Shown: one piece after another, positions 20,915 to 32,453 of the stretch
Numbering within the stretch: position 1 is the first letter of the stretch
Layout of the letters: each line of letters opens with the position of its first letter
The notes under the pieces: model-generated
Seen by the model: only the letters and a program-made list of their open reading frames with translations
Databases searched by the model: none
Told to the model about the DNA's origin: nothing
Made by a program: the position numbers and the translations under genes
Assembly: GCF_003144245.1 (NCBI RefSeq)
Contig: NW_020289985.1
Coordinates: 558,001 to 622,000, forward strand
Length of the DNA: 64,000 nt
Source of the DNA: Jaminaea rosea
Lineage: Eukaryota > Basidiomycota > Exobasidiomycetes > Microstromatales
Reading direction: 5' to 3'

Positions 20915-22441
20915 ATGGTATCATCGAATCCCTTTGCCAGGCTGACGGATGGTGTCGTCCAAGGTGAGTCGCCGCGGTGCAAGAAGAGAAAGGGCGAGCT
21001 CGAGCTGGAGCTGACCCCCCGGCCTTCGCAGCGAGCCCGTACGCCATGCTAGCATGCTACGTCGTATTCTCCTTTTCCATCTGGAATCTCCTCCCGGACA
21101 AGGCATTCAACATCCTGTACGTGCCCTCGCCGCGCCCGAGCGCTCTATCGATCACCCCGCCAACTAATCTCTCTCCTTCACTCACCCCCACACCCGCAGC
21201 TGGTACATCTTCGCGACCGCCCAAACCCTCTGCGCCTTCGTGGGTGTTTCCCTCGCCATCAACTCTCGTCGCCCCTCGGTCCTCGCACGTCGTCATGCCC
21301 GCAAAGCTGCAAAGGAAGGATTTCCAGACTTGGACAAGAAACATGCTCACATTGACGTGCTGCTCATTCCGCAGGGGGAGGCGGATACGAATGACATCGT
21401 AGAGGGACTTCAGTATGTGGTGGATGAGGTCAATTACCCGAGCGAGAAGTTGCACGTCTATGTGTGAGTTTGCAATAAAGAGAGAGGATGCGCGATATCA
21501 TCGGATGTTTGGAGAAGGATGCTGATACCTCATGGTCTCTCTCGCGCAGGGCCCGCGATCTGACGCACATCGACTCTCGCTGGTCAAATGTCACTTCCCT
21601 GCCTTGCCCTGCAGATGCAGCAGAAGCGGACATCATCTCTCACGCCCTTTCCATCTCCACGAGCCCAATCGTCTCCATCTACTCTTGCGGTGCCGTCCCC
21701 GATCCAAACGCCTTTGCCTGGGTAGCTCGCCGCTTCAACACGGGCCAAGTGGACGTGGTACACGGGCGACGATGCATCTCAAGCCCTACCCCCTCCGTAT
21801 GGTCCAACCTAGCATCGGTGGACTACGATGTTGCCTACGGGATCTTCCAACCGGGAACCCCGGCAGGCACAACCTCGTGGGGGATGGACGGTCATTGGAG
21901 TCGCTCCCTCCTCAAATCCCTCGTACGACGACATCGCTCTGGACTCGACACTAGCGTGCGTGCCCTCCTCTCCGGCGCACGAAGCGGTTACGACTTGAAC
22001 GTCGTGGCATTCGAAGCTGCTCCGTGGGGTCTGGGAGATCTGTTGGGACAGCGTGTCGCCTGGGCGAGGGAATGGACGCGAATCACCGGTAGACACGGGG
22101 TAGCGTGGAGCAAGACCAGCCTGGCCTTGGTCCTCCTCGCTGCTTACCCTCACGTGCTCCTTCAGGCTTGCTGTCTCGCCCTCGCCTCTCTGCCACGCTA
22201 TGGACCCGCTACGTGGTCGCAGCTTTATCACCATGAGGACGGATTTGTCATCTCCGTATGGCTCATCGCTTTCCAGCTCATGTCGGGCGTCGTGGCGCTC
22301 AGCATCTTGTACCGCAATCGCTCGGCCAGCACGCCCAAGAGTGCTGTCCTCGTCTTTGCGCTGCTTTCGCCCTTGTACCTCGTGGCATTTGCCTGCTTGA
22401 TGGTGGTAGGGCACTTCAAGGCGTTGGTGCGGGCGCGATAG
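20915..22441 (+). CDS. Divergent GT2-like multi-pass membrane protein
   Basis: Four exons, 20915-20963, 21032-21116, 21200-21463 and 21550-22441, give 429 residues. All junctions are GT-AG and restore frame. There are one or two N-terminal membrane helices, a cytosolic domain of about 230 residues, then two to three C-terminal helices. The cytosolic domain follows the family-2 glycosyltransferase plan: HIDVLLIP, NYPSEKLHVYV, SWGMDGHW, and a QxxxW-like LLGQRVAWAREW. The acidic positions expected after the first strand and at the DxD site read ARDL and YSCGA, so metal/nucleotide-sugar binding may be lost. It could be a degenerate or unusual transferase such as a ceramide-glucosyltransferase relative. 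Next to two acyltransferases and a PKS, a role in glycolipid or polyketide-glycoside making is possible but unproven. Confidence 0.7.
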
Positions 22442-22604
22442 GTGAGGGCGCGCTAGGACTCAAGTCGCTGCATTGCACGGACACTACTTGTATCGCTTCG
22501 CTGCCACTACTACTACGCAATTGTCATGTTTCGAATTCTCTAACTCGCATGCTCCTCGTTGCTACATCTCTGTCGCTGCGCGCCGCTTGCGCCGCCTGCG
22601 CCGC

Positions 22605-23760
22605 TCAGAGGTTGCTCGACTTGGCTACAAAGCTCTGTCCCTTCTCAATGTTTCCTCCCAAATCAGCGACAGCCTTCTTGACCAGCCCCTCCTCGTACTC
22701 GCTCATCCCACCGAGAGGGTGAATCTTCTCTACACCGTTCTTGCCGAGCGTAACGGGGACAGAGAAGTACTGAAGGTTACCGCCCAGCTTGGAGGCTACG
22801 TCCTTACCGCCTGCCTCGGAGTCGAGGTCAACGTACGTGTACTCGTGCACCGAGCTGGCCTTGCCGCTCGCAGCGTCGAGGACGGCAGCTGCGAAGCGTG
22901 CGCCGGCGAATGCCATGGAGAGGGTGGCGGAGCCTGCTCCGTCTTTCGCTTTTACTACCTCATCGCCGCCGAACTGGATACGGTTGGTCAGCTGGTCAAT
23001 GGTAGCCTGGTCCAACTGAACCTTGGGGTCGCACTGGCTGAGCAAGGGCACGATGGTGACTCCCGAGTGGCCTCCTACAACGGGGATGCGGAACTTGAGG
23101 GACTCCGTAGGCTGGCCAGCCGCCTCTGCCACAAAGGTGGAAGCGCGAACGACGTCGAGGGTGGTAACGCCGAAGAGGCGCTTGGGGTCGTAGACGCCCT
23201 TCTTCTTGAGGACCTCGGCAACGATGGGGACCGTCGAGTTGACCGGGTTGGAGATGACCAGGACAAAGGCCTTGGGCGCGTGAGCGGCAATGCCTACGGC
23301 GATGTCGCGGACGATGGATGCGTTGATGTTGAAGAGGTCCTGGGGCGGGGCGAGCATTAGGAGCAGGAAGCATTAGTTGCTGCATGACAGGAGGAAGCGT
23401 CACACCGCACACTCACATCACGAGTCATGCCGGGCTTACGGGGCACACCAGCAGGGATGACGACGATGTCTGCGCCAGTAAGGGCCTTCTCGAGTCCTCC
23501 ATCGGGGGGCAGATAGCCCTTGACGACCGAGGGGGTGTTGATGTGGGAGATGTCGGCTGCGACACCGGGCGAGTTGACGCTGCGCGGGAGAGAGGCGCGT
23601 ATGTGTTAGCATCAATGATCGGGGCAATGGGCCGCCGAGAGTGCAGCCACACTCACACGTCGTAGAGGGCGAGGTCGGTAATCAAGGTGTTCTGCTTGAG
23701 GAGGAGCGAGAGAGGCTGGCCGATACCGCCAGCTGCTCCGATGACTGTTGCCTTGACCAT
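22605..23760 (-). CDS. MDH: NAD-dependent malate dehydrogenase
   Basis: Interconverts malate and oxaloacetate with NAD. Three exons, 23760-23657, 23579-23417 and 23339-22605, give 333 residues, the normal length. The N-terminus [15 protein letters not shown] begins directly with the nucleotide-binding loop, so no mitochondrial presequence is visible. Other family motifs are [12 protein letters not shown], the substrate-binding TTLDVVRAS and the catalytic His180 in GGHSGV. Both introns are 77 nt and restore MDH sequence across each junction. The C-terminal tripeptide is SNL, only loosely like a peroxisomal PTS1 (SKL type). Cytosolic is the simplest reading; weak peroxisomal import is possible. 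Confidence 0.95.
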
Positions 23761-24146
23761 GGTGTTCGAAGTGAATGCAGAGTAGTGTGTGTAGTCGTGG
23801 TTGAGAAGGAAGGAGTAAACCGACTCCTCTCCACGCACGCCCGCTCGCACTCTCTTGACGGCATCCAACCGGGCCCCACCAAGTTGGCGGCTGGCCATCC
23901 GCCCGCCGCACGCTGGCTGAGGCTGAGGCTCGACGCTTGGGCCACTTGTCGCTCCCACGCGCGTGGCCATTGCCCTCGCCCGCCTGGGCCGGTAATTCGG
24001 TCAGATCCGCCTCCGGCCATGACCGAATGGCTCACAGAGGTTGAAAGGCAAGCTACCGATATGATATGATGTGACGAGGCGAGGCGATGCGAGGCGATGA
24101 CAATGGCATTGCGCGGGTATGCAGAGAGATGACATTAGAAATGCGA
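23761..24146. other. Intergenic: MDH promoter and POP3 3' region
   Basis: 386 bases between two minus-strand genes. A short GCGAGGCGAT-type direct repeat lies around 24076-24098. Nothing else stands out. Confidence 0.55.
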
Positions 24147-25397
24147 TCACTTCTTATCGGCAGACTTGCTCGATTTCGTCGCCTTCGATGCCGCCACCCG
24201 TCCCTTTGCCGCCCTCTGAGCCCTCCTCTGCCTCCTATTACGCTTCGTAGCAGCCACAGCCACCGCGTGCCCCTCTTTGCGCTTGGCTTTGCGCCATTCC
24301 TTCTTCTCTGTGCGGGTGTGCTTCTTGGCTAGCTTGACTGCGTTGAGATTCGTGGGCGCAGTCGTAGAGGTGGTAACGACGTTTGGGCGGGCTGTGAAGG
24401 TGGGGGGCGGGGGAGGTCGTGCTGGTGCTGGTGCTGGTGCTGGCGGTGATACGATGCTCTGCCTCAGCTGCCTATGCGTGGCAAGAGCACAATGAGCCGC
24501 AGCGTCCAACCAGCTTGCTCGGAGTGGCTGTACGTTTGCTTCGTCTATCCTCGCTCTCAGGCTCTCGACTGGCAGCCTCTCCGTAGATAATGCCAAAGCC
24601 CCGCATCTCCTCACTCCCAGAGAATCAGCGAGAAGTAGCTCAGCCCCCTCCGGCAGCGGTATGACTCTTAGCGATCGCTTCCCACCTTCGGAAGGGTAGC
24701 ATACAGCGTTGACTGAGCATGCCAGGAGAGGGAAATGGGCTGCAAGCTTCGGAGGGTTAAGGTCTGCTCGGCACACGAGTACCACGTCTAGGTCGTCGTT
24801 AGACGCAGCTGCAGCCGCCTTGTCCGCGATCATCTTCTCTAATCTCCTTGTCACAGAGTTGATCCCGTAGACGAGGGGTGGTGGGCGAGAAGGCCCGGCT
24901 TCCGTGTCCAGCTCCATCTTTTGCACCTGCTCCTGCTCCTGCTCTTGCTCCTTTGACCTTCTCGCCCGACGTCTTTGTCCCTTTGTCATGCTTCTGGGAT
25001 CTTTGACTTGGGCGCGAATGAAGGGCTGGACGGATGCATGGCGCAGCACGTCAAGGAGGGTGTAGAGGATCGGTTGAGCGTCGACGGGCGATACGATAGG
25101 CCTGCGGCGAGGCTCGCTGTCAGTCAAAGGCGGCTCGATGACATCCTGCTGCACAATCTTCGCTCACCAATTGACTGTGAGAGGACTGCCCAGCACCTGC
25201 TTGAATACCGTCTTCCTCCCGCTCTCCCCCTTCTTGTCCGTCCCTTGGGTCGCCGCCGCCGCCGCCTTGCTACTCGGCCCAGCCTGTGCACTCCCCTGCC
25301 CATCCCTCTCCTGAGCTCTTTGAGCTCGCTGCCCAGCCTTCTTGTTCGCCCCTGCCCTCAGCGAATGCTTGGCCGTGTGAGTCTGGACCGATGCCAT
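24147..25397 (-). CDS. POP3: RNase P/MRP protein subunit Pop3-like
   Basis: Two exons, 25397-25168 and 25101-24147, give 394 residues. The splice (intron 25102-25167) joins KTVFKQVLGSPLTVN to WPIVSPVDAQPILYTLL. This matches the yeast Pop3 pattern of a KxxLxxPxT stretch followed by WPxV and QPLIWxLL. The centre (DLDVVLVCRADLNPPKLAAHFPLLA) fits the L7Ae-like fold of Pop3, and QPLRASWLDAA matches the conserved C-terminal LPWLNA segment. The N-terminal 45 residues and the long Lys/Arg-rich tail (about 315-394) are disordered and probably help bind RNA. The protein would act in the nucleus and nucleolus in tRNA 5'-end and pre-rRNA processing. It is divergent from TFC3. Confidence 0.78.
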
Positions 25398-25738
25398 TCT
25401 GCGGCGTGCGTGGGGGTTGAGGAGCCAAAAAAAGTCGTCAAAGTCGCGGCCACGCTCACACGTCCGCGCCTGTTTCCGCCTTGCCTGCCTGCGTCTTGCA
25501 CCTGCAGGCACGCACCAAGAAGCTCAGTCCGCCCTTGTCGTTGCTCCCCGCGGACGCTTGGGCCCACGCTCACGGCAAGGCGGATGCAAAGGGGCGGGCG
25601 GATGGGCGGATGGGTTGATGGGCGGATGAGAGGCCATCTTTTGCCTCATCACCAACCAACACAGCCATCGAGTCATCGCGATCAGAGCACGACTAGCACC
25701 ATCGCCACACGCTGGGCACCACTGCCGCCGCCGCAGCG
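25398..25738. promoter_or_regulatory. Shared divergent promoter POP3-TFC3
   Basis: 341 bases separate the two start codons. The part near TFC3 contains GATGGGCGGATG-type repeats (about 25595-25632). I see no ORF of interest. Both flanking products act in RNA polymerase III/tRNA production, so co-regulation is plausible. Confidence 0.55.
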
Positions 25739-28700
25739 ATGGACGAAGTCATATCTTACCTCGTCGAGGAGCTGGCAATGGATGGCGAGCCAGGTGAGTC
25801 TAAGCGCACGCAACGCACGCCTCAACGCTAGACGTGCACTCGTCTACGAGACTCGAACCCTTAACGCGCTTCCAAGCGGGGCGTGGCGCGACGTCGCAGA
25901 ACGCTAATACTCCTTCTCATCTCACACAGGCAGCGACCTCGCCCGCTTCTCCGAATTCATCGAGGAATTCCACAAAGGCACCGATAGCCTCATCGACGAC
26001 TCGTACCGCGACTACATCTTTCGCTGCCTCTTTACTCAGCAGAGCTGCGTTCAAGTGGGCACTAGGGTGAAAGCGGGCAAACCGCCTGACAAGCCCCCCC
26101 ACCAACGATGTATCGATACGGTGGCATTTCTTCCCCGTGATGAGGTGCTGTTGAAAGGCAAGACGCTCACTCAACTCAGCGGAGAGCACGGTAACGCGCT
26201 GCGCATTACGGTCGATGTGGACCTCATCCGCCTCTATATTACGGGGACGACCGACGCCAAGTTGCTCATCGGCGCATCATGGCCCTCCGTCCAGCTCGTC
26301 AGTCGTAGACGCGCGAGGGGGTGTGAAGCGACGGAGATCGGGCGCGTGAATGGGGCAGATCAGCGAAATGTCTTTGCGATTCTCAAAAAGCTCGTCGACG
26401 TAGGGCTAGTCAAGAAGATGGTCGCGGTGAAGAAACATGGGCAGGGACAACAGGGCAACTTTGTCCTCCATCGACGCTATTGGGGCATGGAGATTGGATT
26501 TAAGGATATCGTCGCGTCCGGAGCCAAGGCGACCAAAGCTGGAGACCAAGGCGATGAGGATGGCGATGCCGCTGAGGATGGAGGCGATGCAGACGAGACT
26601 CAAGCAGGCGTGGAAGTGCAAGACGGCGGCGCATCCATCTCGGAGCCACTCTGCCTCGCCATCATCGCGCAACCGGAGGCGCTACTGGAGCGAGTCTTGC
26701 GACAGGTCGAGGAGGATGGCGCTACGGATGGGCTCTGGCAGCGCATGGGCTTTCCCGCCATGATAGGCCTCGGCGATCACTCCCTCAACGATGCTATTCA
26801 ACACGGCGTACAGTTGGGATGGCTTCAAGCCACTCCCTCTTTGCTCGCCCTCACATCCACGGGCCGCGCTCACCTCTCGCGCCTTTCCGCGCCCTCAACC
26901 TCGACCGCCCACACCACCCTCGCGCATACTATCCTCGACACGAAGCACACCTTTGCAGCCAACCTAACCTTCGAGCGTCAAATCCACGAAGCGGTCCGCC
27001 AAGCCGGCTCTTCAGGCACCACGACACGCCAAGTGACTCGCCACTTCCGAGCAGCAGGCCGTGCCGTGCGCCACTTTGACGAGTACATGCACACACACGA
27101 GACGGACGGGCACGACCTGCGCGGCTATCCAGACCTGTCCATCCTGAGCGTCCTCGAGATGTTTGGGCGCGAAAAGCGCGTGAGGATGTGGAATGCGGCG
27201 GGTCTGCTGGCACACGCGGAGGAGGTTCCGGATGGAGGGTTCGAGGAGAAAGTCGAGCCGCTCCTGGGCATCGAGACGGGGCCTTTTGTCGGGTGGGCGC
27301 CATTCGAGACGTGCTGGGAGAGCGTCGAGGAGCTGCAGAAGGCCATCGATGCGGGCGCGAGGCTACCTGCCACCGTGAACAGGCCGAGGAAGAGCGAAAA
27401 AGACACGCCAGGCAAGGGCGCCGCCAAGCCGACGACGACGAAGAGGAAGAAGAACGCTGCTGCCACACCCACTGCGACGCCTAGTAAGCCGCCTGCTCCC
27501 AAGAAGGCTCCCACGCCCAAAAAGGCGGCGACGCCCAAGAAGATGACGAATCCGATTGATCCGGAGACGGGGAGGCCCAAGAAGGGCAGGCCGAGGAAGA
27601 GCGTAGACGCTGCGTCCGCGGTGGGGACGTCGTCGACGGGTGAGCCTCAAGCCAAGAGGGCGAGGGGAAGGCCCAAGAAGAATGCGGGAGCGGTGGCGGC
27701 GACTGCGGTGGGGACGGATAGTCAACCTACGACGGGCGGCGAGGCATCTCAAGTAGCCGAGGGGTTCCGAGCAGCGCAAGCTGTGCCAGGTGTGGAGGGC
27801 GAGCAAGGCCAGCCGGCTGAGGAGAGCCTGGTCGTCGAGGAGAGCCAGGCCGTTGATGAGAGTCAGCAGGTAGATGACAGCACACAAGCCGAGCAAAGCC
27901 TGCAAGTAGATGAGAGTCAGGTCATCGAGGACAGTCAGATGGCTAGCGAGAGTCAGCAAGTCGACGATACCCATAACGGCCAGCAAGTTGACGCCGAACC
28001 GCGCGACGCCGACCAGCGCGACGCCGACACGACGCAAGCTACGGAGATCGGCGACTACTCGGAAAATTCGGCCCCGCCAACGCCCTCGCGACCCATCAAA
28101 CGAAGAGTGTCAGAGGTCGAAGCAGAAGCAGCAGCATCGGCGTCAGCATCAGCGTCCGACTCTCAGAGGACCACACCCTCCGCTACGCCCGCACGCAAAC
28201 GAGGCCGCCCGTCCGCACCGGCCCCCGTCCGCGCACGCTTCAACATTGCTCAGACACGCAGGGAGCGTCTCTTCATCGAGGTCCTGTCACGCTGCAGCGG
28301 CCTGGCCGACGAGATGAATCTCGGCCTACTTTGGATGAACGAGCTGACCCAGAGGCATGGTGAAAACACGCAGGCAGTGCTCAAGGAGCTGGGTGACCTG
28401 CGTGACAGCAAGACTCGCACCCGCATGCTAGACTCGCTCGTCAAGCAAGGCAAGATCAAGATCACAACAACCCTCGGTCCCAAGGGGCGACAGCGCAAGA
28501 TTGTCCACTCGCCCGATGTGGACGCGCGAAGCCTTCGCGAGTTCACTCAAAGGATCCAACAGGGCGAGCTGCTCATCGGCGACGTCTCGCAGGACTTTAA
28601 GCATCTCTCTGCCCTACGCCGAATCAACACGGACAATGTGAATGAGTTCGACACGGTCAAGGAGGAGACGCAGCGGACAAAGGAGACGAACGAACTCATC

Positions 28701-31673
28701 AGGACGCTGCCCGTGGATGAATTGTTGGAGGACCCGCGCCATGCTCACCTCTTCGAGGCGTCGACGCTGGTCCGCTCAACGACGTACGGGTTCATGGCGG
28801 GCGAGATGACGAGGCTGAGCTTCGTGCATCGTCACATCATGGCACGTCTGCCCGAAGATGGGCTGGTCGACACCAAGGCGGTCGCTCGTGATCTGCCCCT
28901 CGGCCTCGTCGTATCTCTCAAGGAGGTAGAGAACGACAATGATGCATTCAAGGCTGCTCTGCAGGACCCGGAGCGCATGGCCAGACCGATATTGGACGAG
29001 GAGATGGCCGTCAAGAGTGCGCTCGGCGCACTGAACGAGGCGCAATTCATTCGATGGTTCGAGGACAATTACGTGCAGGACCTGCAGCTGCTTCGTCTAG
29101 CCACGCCAGCGGGCGATGGGCGACTACAGTTCAAGCACTCGGCCATCGAAGACGGGCAGTGGAGCTGGGCAGCAGGTGGTAAGGGGTCAGGCTCCATGCT
29201 CACCCTCGAGGACGCTGCGGCGTACTGGGAGAAGCTATCCAAGAATCGCAAGACCGTTTCCAAGAATCTGCACAGCCTGTGCGAAGACTCCTCGCCCCTA
29301 CGCTCAATGGCCCGCCTCATCGGCAACGACAAGCGCTGGCGCGCAGACAAGCTCTCGACGAGCAAGCAGCGCATCTTCCTGCGACGTCTCGTTGAATGGC
29401 CCGACCCAGACGACTGGGGCAGCATCCTTCGCGACGAGAACATGCTGCGTCGAGTCTCTGAGCTCATCTTTGCGCCCCTCGACGTGGTCAAGGAGGGCAT
29501 CGCCGCATGTAAGAGGCGCATGATCGCCCAGGAAGTGGAGCAGGAGAACAAGCGCCGCACGAGCGACGAGAAGAGGGCCGAGAGGGAAGCGCTTAACTTC
29601 GAGAGGCTGGAGAAGGAGCTGCAGGAGAGTGGGCCAGACGATCCCAGGCACGATTTGAAGATGATGGAGATGGAGATTGCCAAGCTGCAGCGGGAGCTCA
29701 AGACTCGACGCGATCGTCTGACCGAGTGGACTCGCGTCTTCGAACAGGCTTGCAGAGATAATCAGCTCGAGGGAGTGCATAGGGCTGCTCTACTCGAGAA
29801 TCTGCTCGAGTTCCGTGACGCCTACGCGACGGACAAGGGAGGCATAGCATTGGATGTGCTCAGCGACATGATTCGCCTGACGGTCGAGCAGCAGGGCCGA
29901 CCCGACAACACAGCAGCAAAGGGCAAGACCAAGGGCAAAGGCAAAGGCCGCAAAGGGAAAGGTGCAGGCAAGGACGCTACACCTCAGGAGGGCGACGAAG
30001 ATGGAGGGGCTGCTCCCGTCAAACGCCGACGTCGTCGCCCGCGCGTCGACTTTCGCTGGACGCGCGAGAGGGACGAGCTCCTCCGCGACGCCTGCGTCAT
30101 CATCCGCGCCCGCGACAAGCTGCGTGGCAGTGGGCGTAGCAACTGGACGGCTCTCAACCAGGTCTTTGAAGAGGAAAAGGTTCCCAAGCTCCGCGCCCGC
30201 TTCACTCACCTCTCTGCCGCCATCGGCGAAGAAGACTATCTCAACGAGCTCGAGGCATACTGGACGCGCTTCTGGGAGGAGTACAGGGGCACGGTTTTGC
30301 TGCGCGACCCTAATCCGGGCAAGCCAGATGGGTTCGACCTCAAGGAACACATTGCCTTCCTGCGCAGCCGTGTAGACAAGGACGACGTGCTCGAGGCCGT
30401 CGAGAGGGCCGCGGCGGGGGATGGGCTTGCAGAGGACGACGATGGTGGCGGCGAAGAGTGGCAGTTGCGCGAGCAGCCCAAGCCCCGCGAGGACGCATTG
30501 GCCATCGTGCACGACCCGCACGAGAATGCCTACACTACGACGGAGAAGCTCAACGGGCTGCTAGGCTGCGCATTTACGCTCAGCGCGAGCGGCGAGGCTG
30601 GCGTCGTCGTCGACGCTGCTCCTCAACGTCACCGCCGCGAACACATGGCCGAGTGCGTGGTGCGCATGCTCATCGAGTCGCCCGACGTAAGCCCAGAGGC
30701 GGGCGTGGCGCTTTGTCGCTCCGTAGGGGAGGATCAAGTCGAGAAGGCTCTCGAGCGCATGAAGTTGGGCAAGATCGTTCGCAAAACTAACAGTGAGGCT
30801 GCACGTCGTCACCCGGGCAACAATTTCGCCTACACGCACGAGCACAGCAATCTCGACTTTGGCCCGCACCTCGAGCTTGCGCGCCAAGCCCTCGAGGCTG
30901 AGAGCGCGTTGCGTGCGGGAGAATGGACGCAGATTGGTATGGATGACGACGTGGGGATGACCATTGCCGCTGTGCAGATGCTGGCTGATGGCGAGGCAGA
31001 GGCGCAGATCGAAGTCGAGCAGCTGGCGCCGCTGAGGGACGAAATCTACTTCAATGGGAAAGCCGTCGTGGATGCGGACAACGAGGTCGATGTGGGGGTG
31101 CGCGGTCTGCGAAAGGAGGGGAGCACCGTAGCGATGTCCGCGCCCATGGCAGAGGATGCTGTGCAGGCTGCCGTGGGCGGTCCGCTCGTGGCGGCTGGGT
31201 ACGACGGTGTGCTGGCGAGCAGCGTCGACGCGGCGGGCAATCTGCATCGCCACGCCCTCAAGACTGGATACGACGACTTGCGTTTGGTTTCCCCTCACTA
31301 TCGCTCTGCATGGCAGGTCGGGACGGTAGATGCCGCTCCCCCTACGACTGAATGGTCCGCCAAACCTCGCTCCTGGCTCAACGCTTCGACGGGTGTCGCC
31401 GACCCGCAGCGTTGGCATCGCGCCCTTCTCGCCGTTCACTCCCAGCTACTGCTACGTCCAGGTCTCTCCCTGTCCCAGCTTTCCATCTGGCTCGGTTCGC
31501 ACTACGATCGCGTCGAGCTGCGCGAGATCGTTGCTGGGCTAGAAAAGATGGGCTTGGTCGAGCAGCGTGGCGTGGGAGTCAGGCCGGACGCCGAGACGGT
31601 CATTACCCCGAGGCTGGGCGGCCCAGCTTGGTATCGATTCCAGAGCAGCGAGAACGGAGAAGAGGCTCTTTGA
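25739..31673 (+). CDS. TFC3: TFIIIC largest subunit, B-block binding (Tfc3/tau138-like)
   Basis: Binds the B box of tRNA genes as part of TFIIIC to recruit polymerase III. Exons 25739-25793 and 25930-31673 give 1932 residues. The B-block winged-helix domain lies near residues 135-210 (EIGRVNGADQRNVF, ILKKLVDVGLVKK, GNFVLHRRYW). Residues about 480-560 and 740-765 carry three AT-hook-like GRP cores (GRPRK, RGRPK, KRGRPS). Residues about 590-710 form an acidic, repetitive stretch of DESQ/SQQVDD units. A second conserved Tfc3 region begins near 1385 (DFRWTRERDELLRDA), and several predicted winged helices follow to the end. Intron 1 is 136 nt, longer than most here, and carries a B-box-like motif on the opposite strand. 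Gene identity is strong; exact repeat boundaries are approximate. Confidence 0.9.
25849..25859 (-). promoter_or_regulatory. B-box-like motif inside TFC3 intron 1
   Basis: Reads GGTTCGAGTCT on the minus strand, ten of eleven matches to the pol III B-box consensus GGTTCGANTCC. Flanking bases do not fold into a tRNA cloverleaf. About one such near-match is expected by chance in a window this size, so this is only a candidate TFIIIC site; its interest is that the host gene encodes the B-box-binding subunit. Confidence 0.25.
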
Positions 31674-32453
31674 CGGCCCAGTTGTATTCTCCCTTCCCTA
31701 GGCCGCTCACCCACTCTTGGCGCGTCGCGCAGTCGCCCAATCTCATCTCATCTCATTCATGCATCGTACAATTCCAGTGGCGCATACTCCCAGGGAGCGA
31801 CTCCTTGCTTTTTGCCGAGCAGCGAGCAGGCAAGAGGGGCGCGTGCCGCGACATGCCGTGCCGCGACGTGTCAGATTGAGCTCCCAACACTACGCTAGTC
31901 TAGGATAAGGTTGACTTGACTTGACAGGACGCGGCACAAAGGCGCGAAGTTGCTGCTCATTGCTGCATCGCTGCTTGCCTACTTGGCTAGATGTTTGTAT
32001 GATCGACGAGGAAGGTGAGAACGAGACGACTTACCCAATTAGGGTCGGAGCATGACGAGCGAGGCAGCGGCGAGCGGCGAGCGACATCGTTGTTGGTTCG
32101 GTGGGAACCTAGACTCTGAAGCGCTATGGCCCCTCTCTCCCTCGCTCGCTCTCTTTCCCGTACCCTTTCCCGTGTCCGCTTTGACCCCTCGCCCCCCCAC
32201 CCCGCCGTACTCGTCTGTTGACCAGAAGTCGGTTTCCCACCCTTAACCTCGCATTCCGTCGCAAACGGCTTTCCCCCCTTTGCCCTCATTACCACCCACT
32301 TCCCCCGCCTCCCCCGCCTCATTTCCACCCGCTCTACTCATCGACGCGGGCCGTCGTTTGTTTGAGCCCTCGAGCACAAAGCGCGATACCCTCAGGACCC
32401 CGGCGACACCCCCCTTCTCCCCTCTTCCTCACCGTCATCCAACATCCATCGCA
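31674..32453. other. Intergenic: TFC3 3' region and glycosidase promoter
   Basis: 780 bases. The left half is unremarkable, with short TTGACTTGAC repeats near 31911-31924. The right half (about 32240-32450) is strongly C/T-rich on the plus strand, typical of a fungal promoter/5' leader. No gene is supported. Confidence 0.55.

Noticed and set aside
25794-25929. Possible tRNA gene on the minus strand in the TFC3 intron
   Set aside because: A B-box-like motif is present, but the T stem has mismatches, and no matching acceptor stem, anticodon stem or A box can be placed at the right distance.
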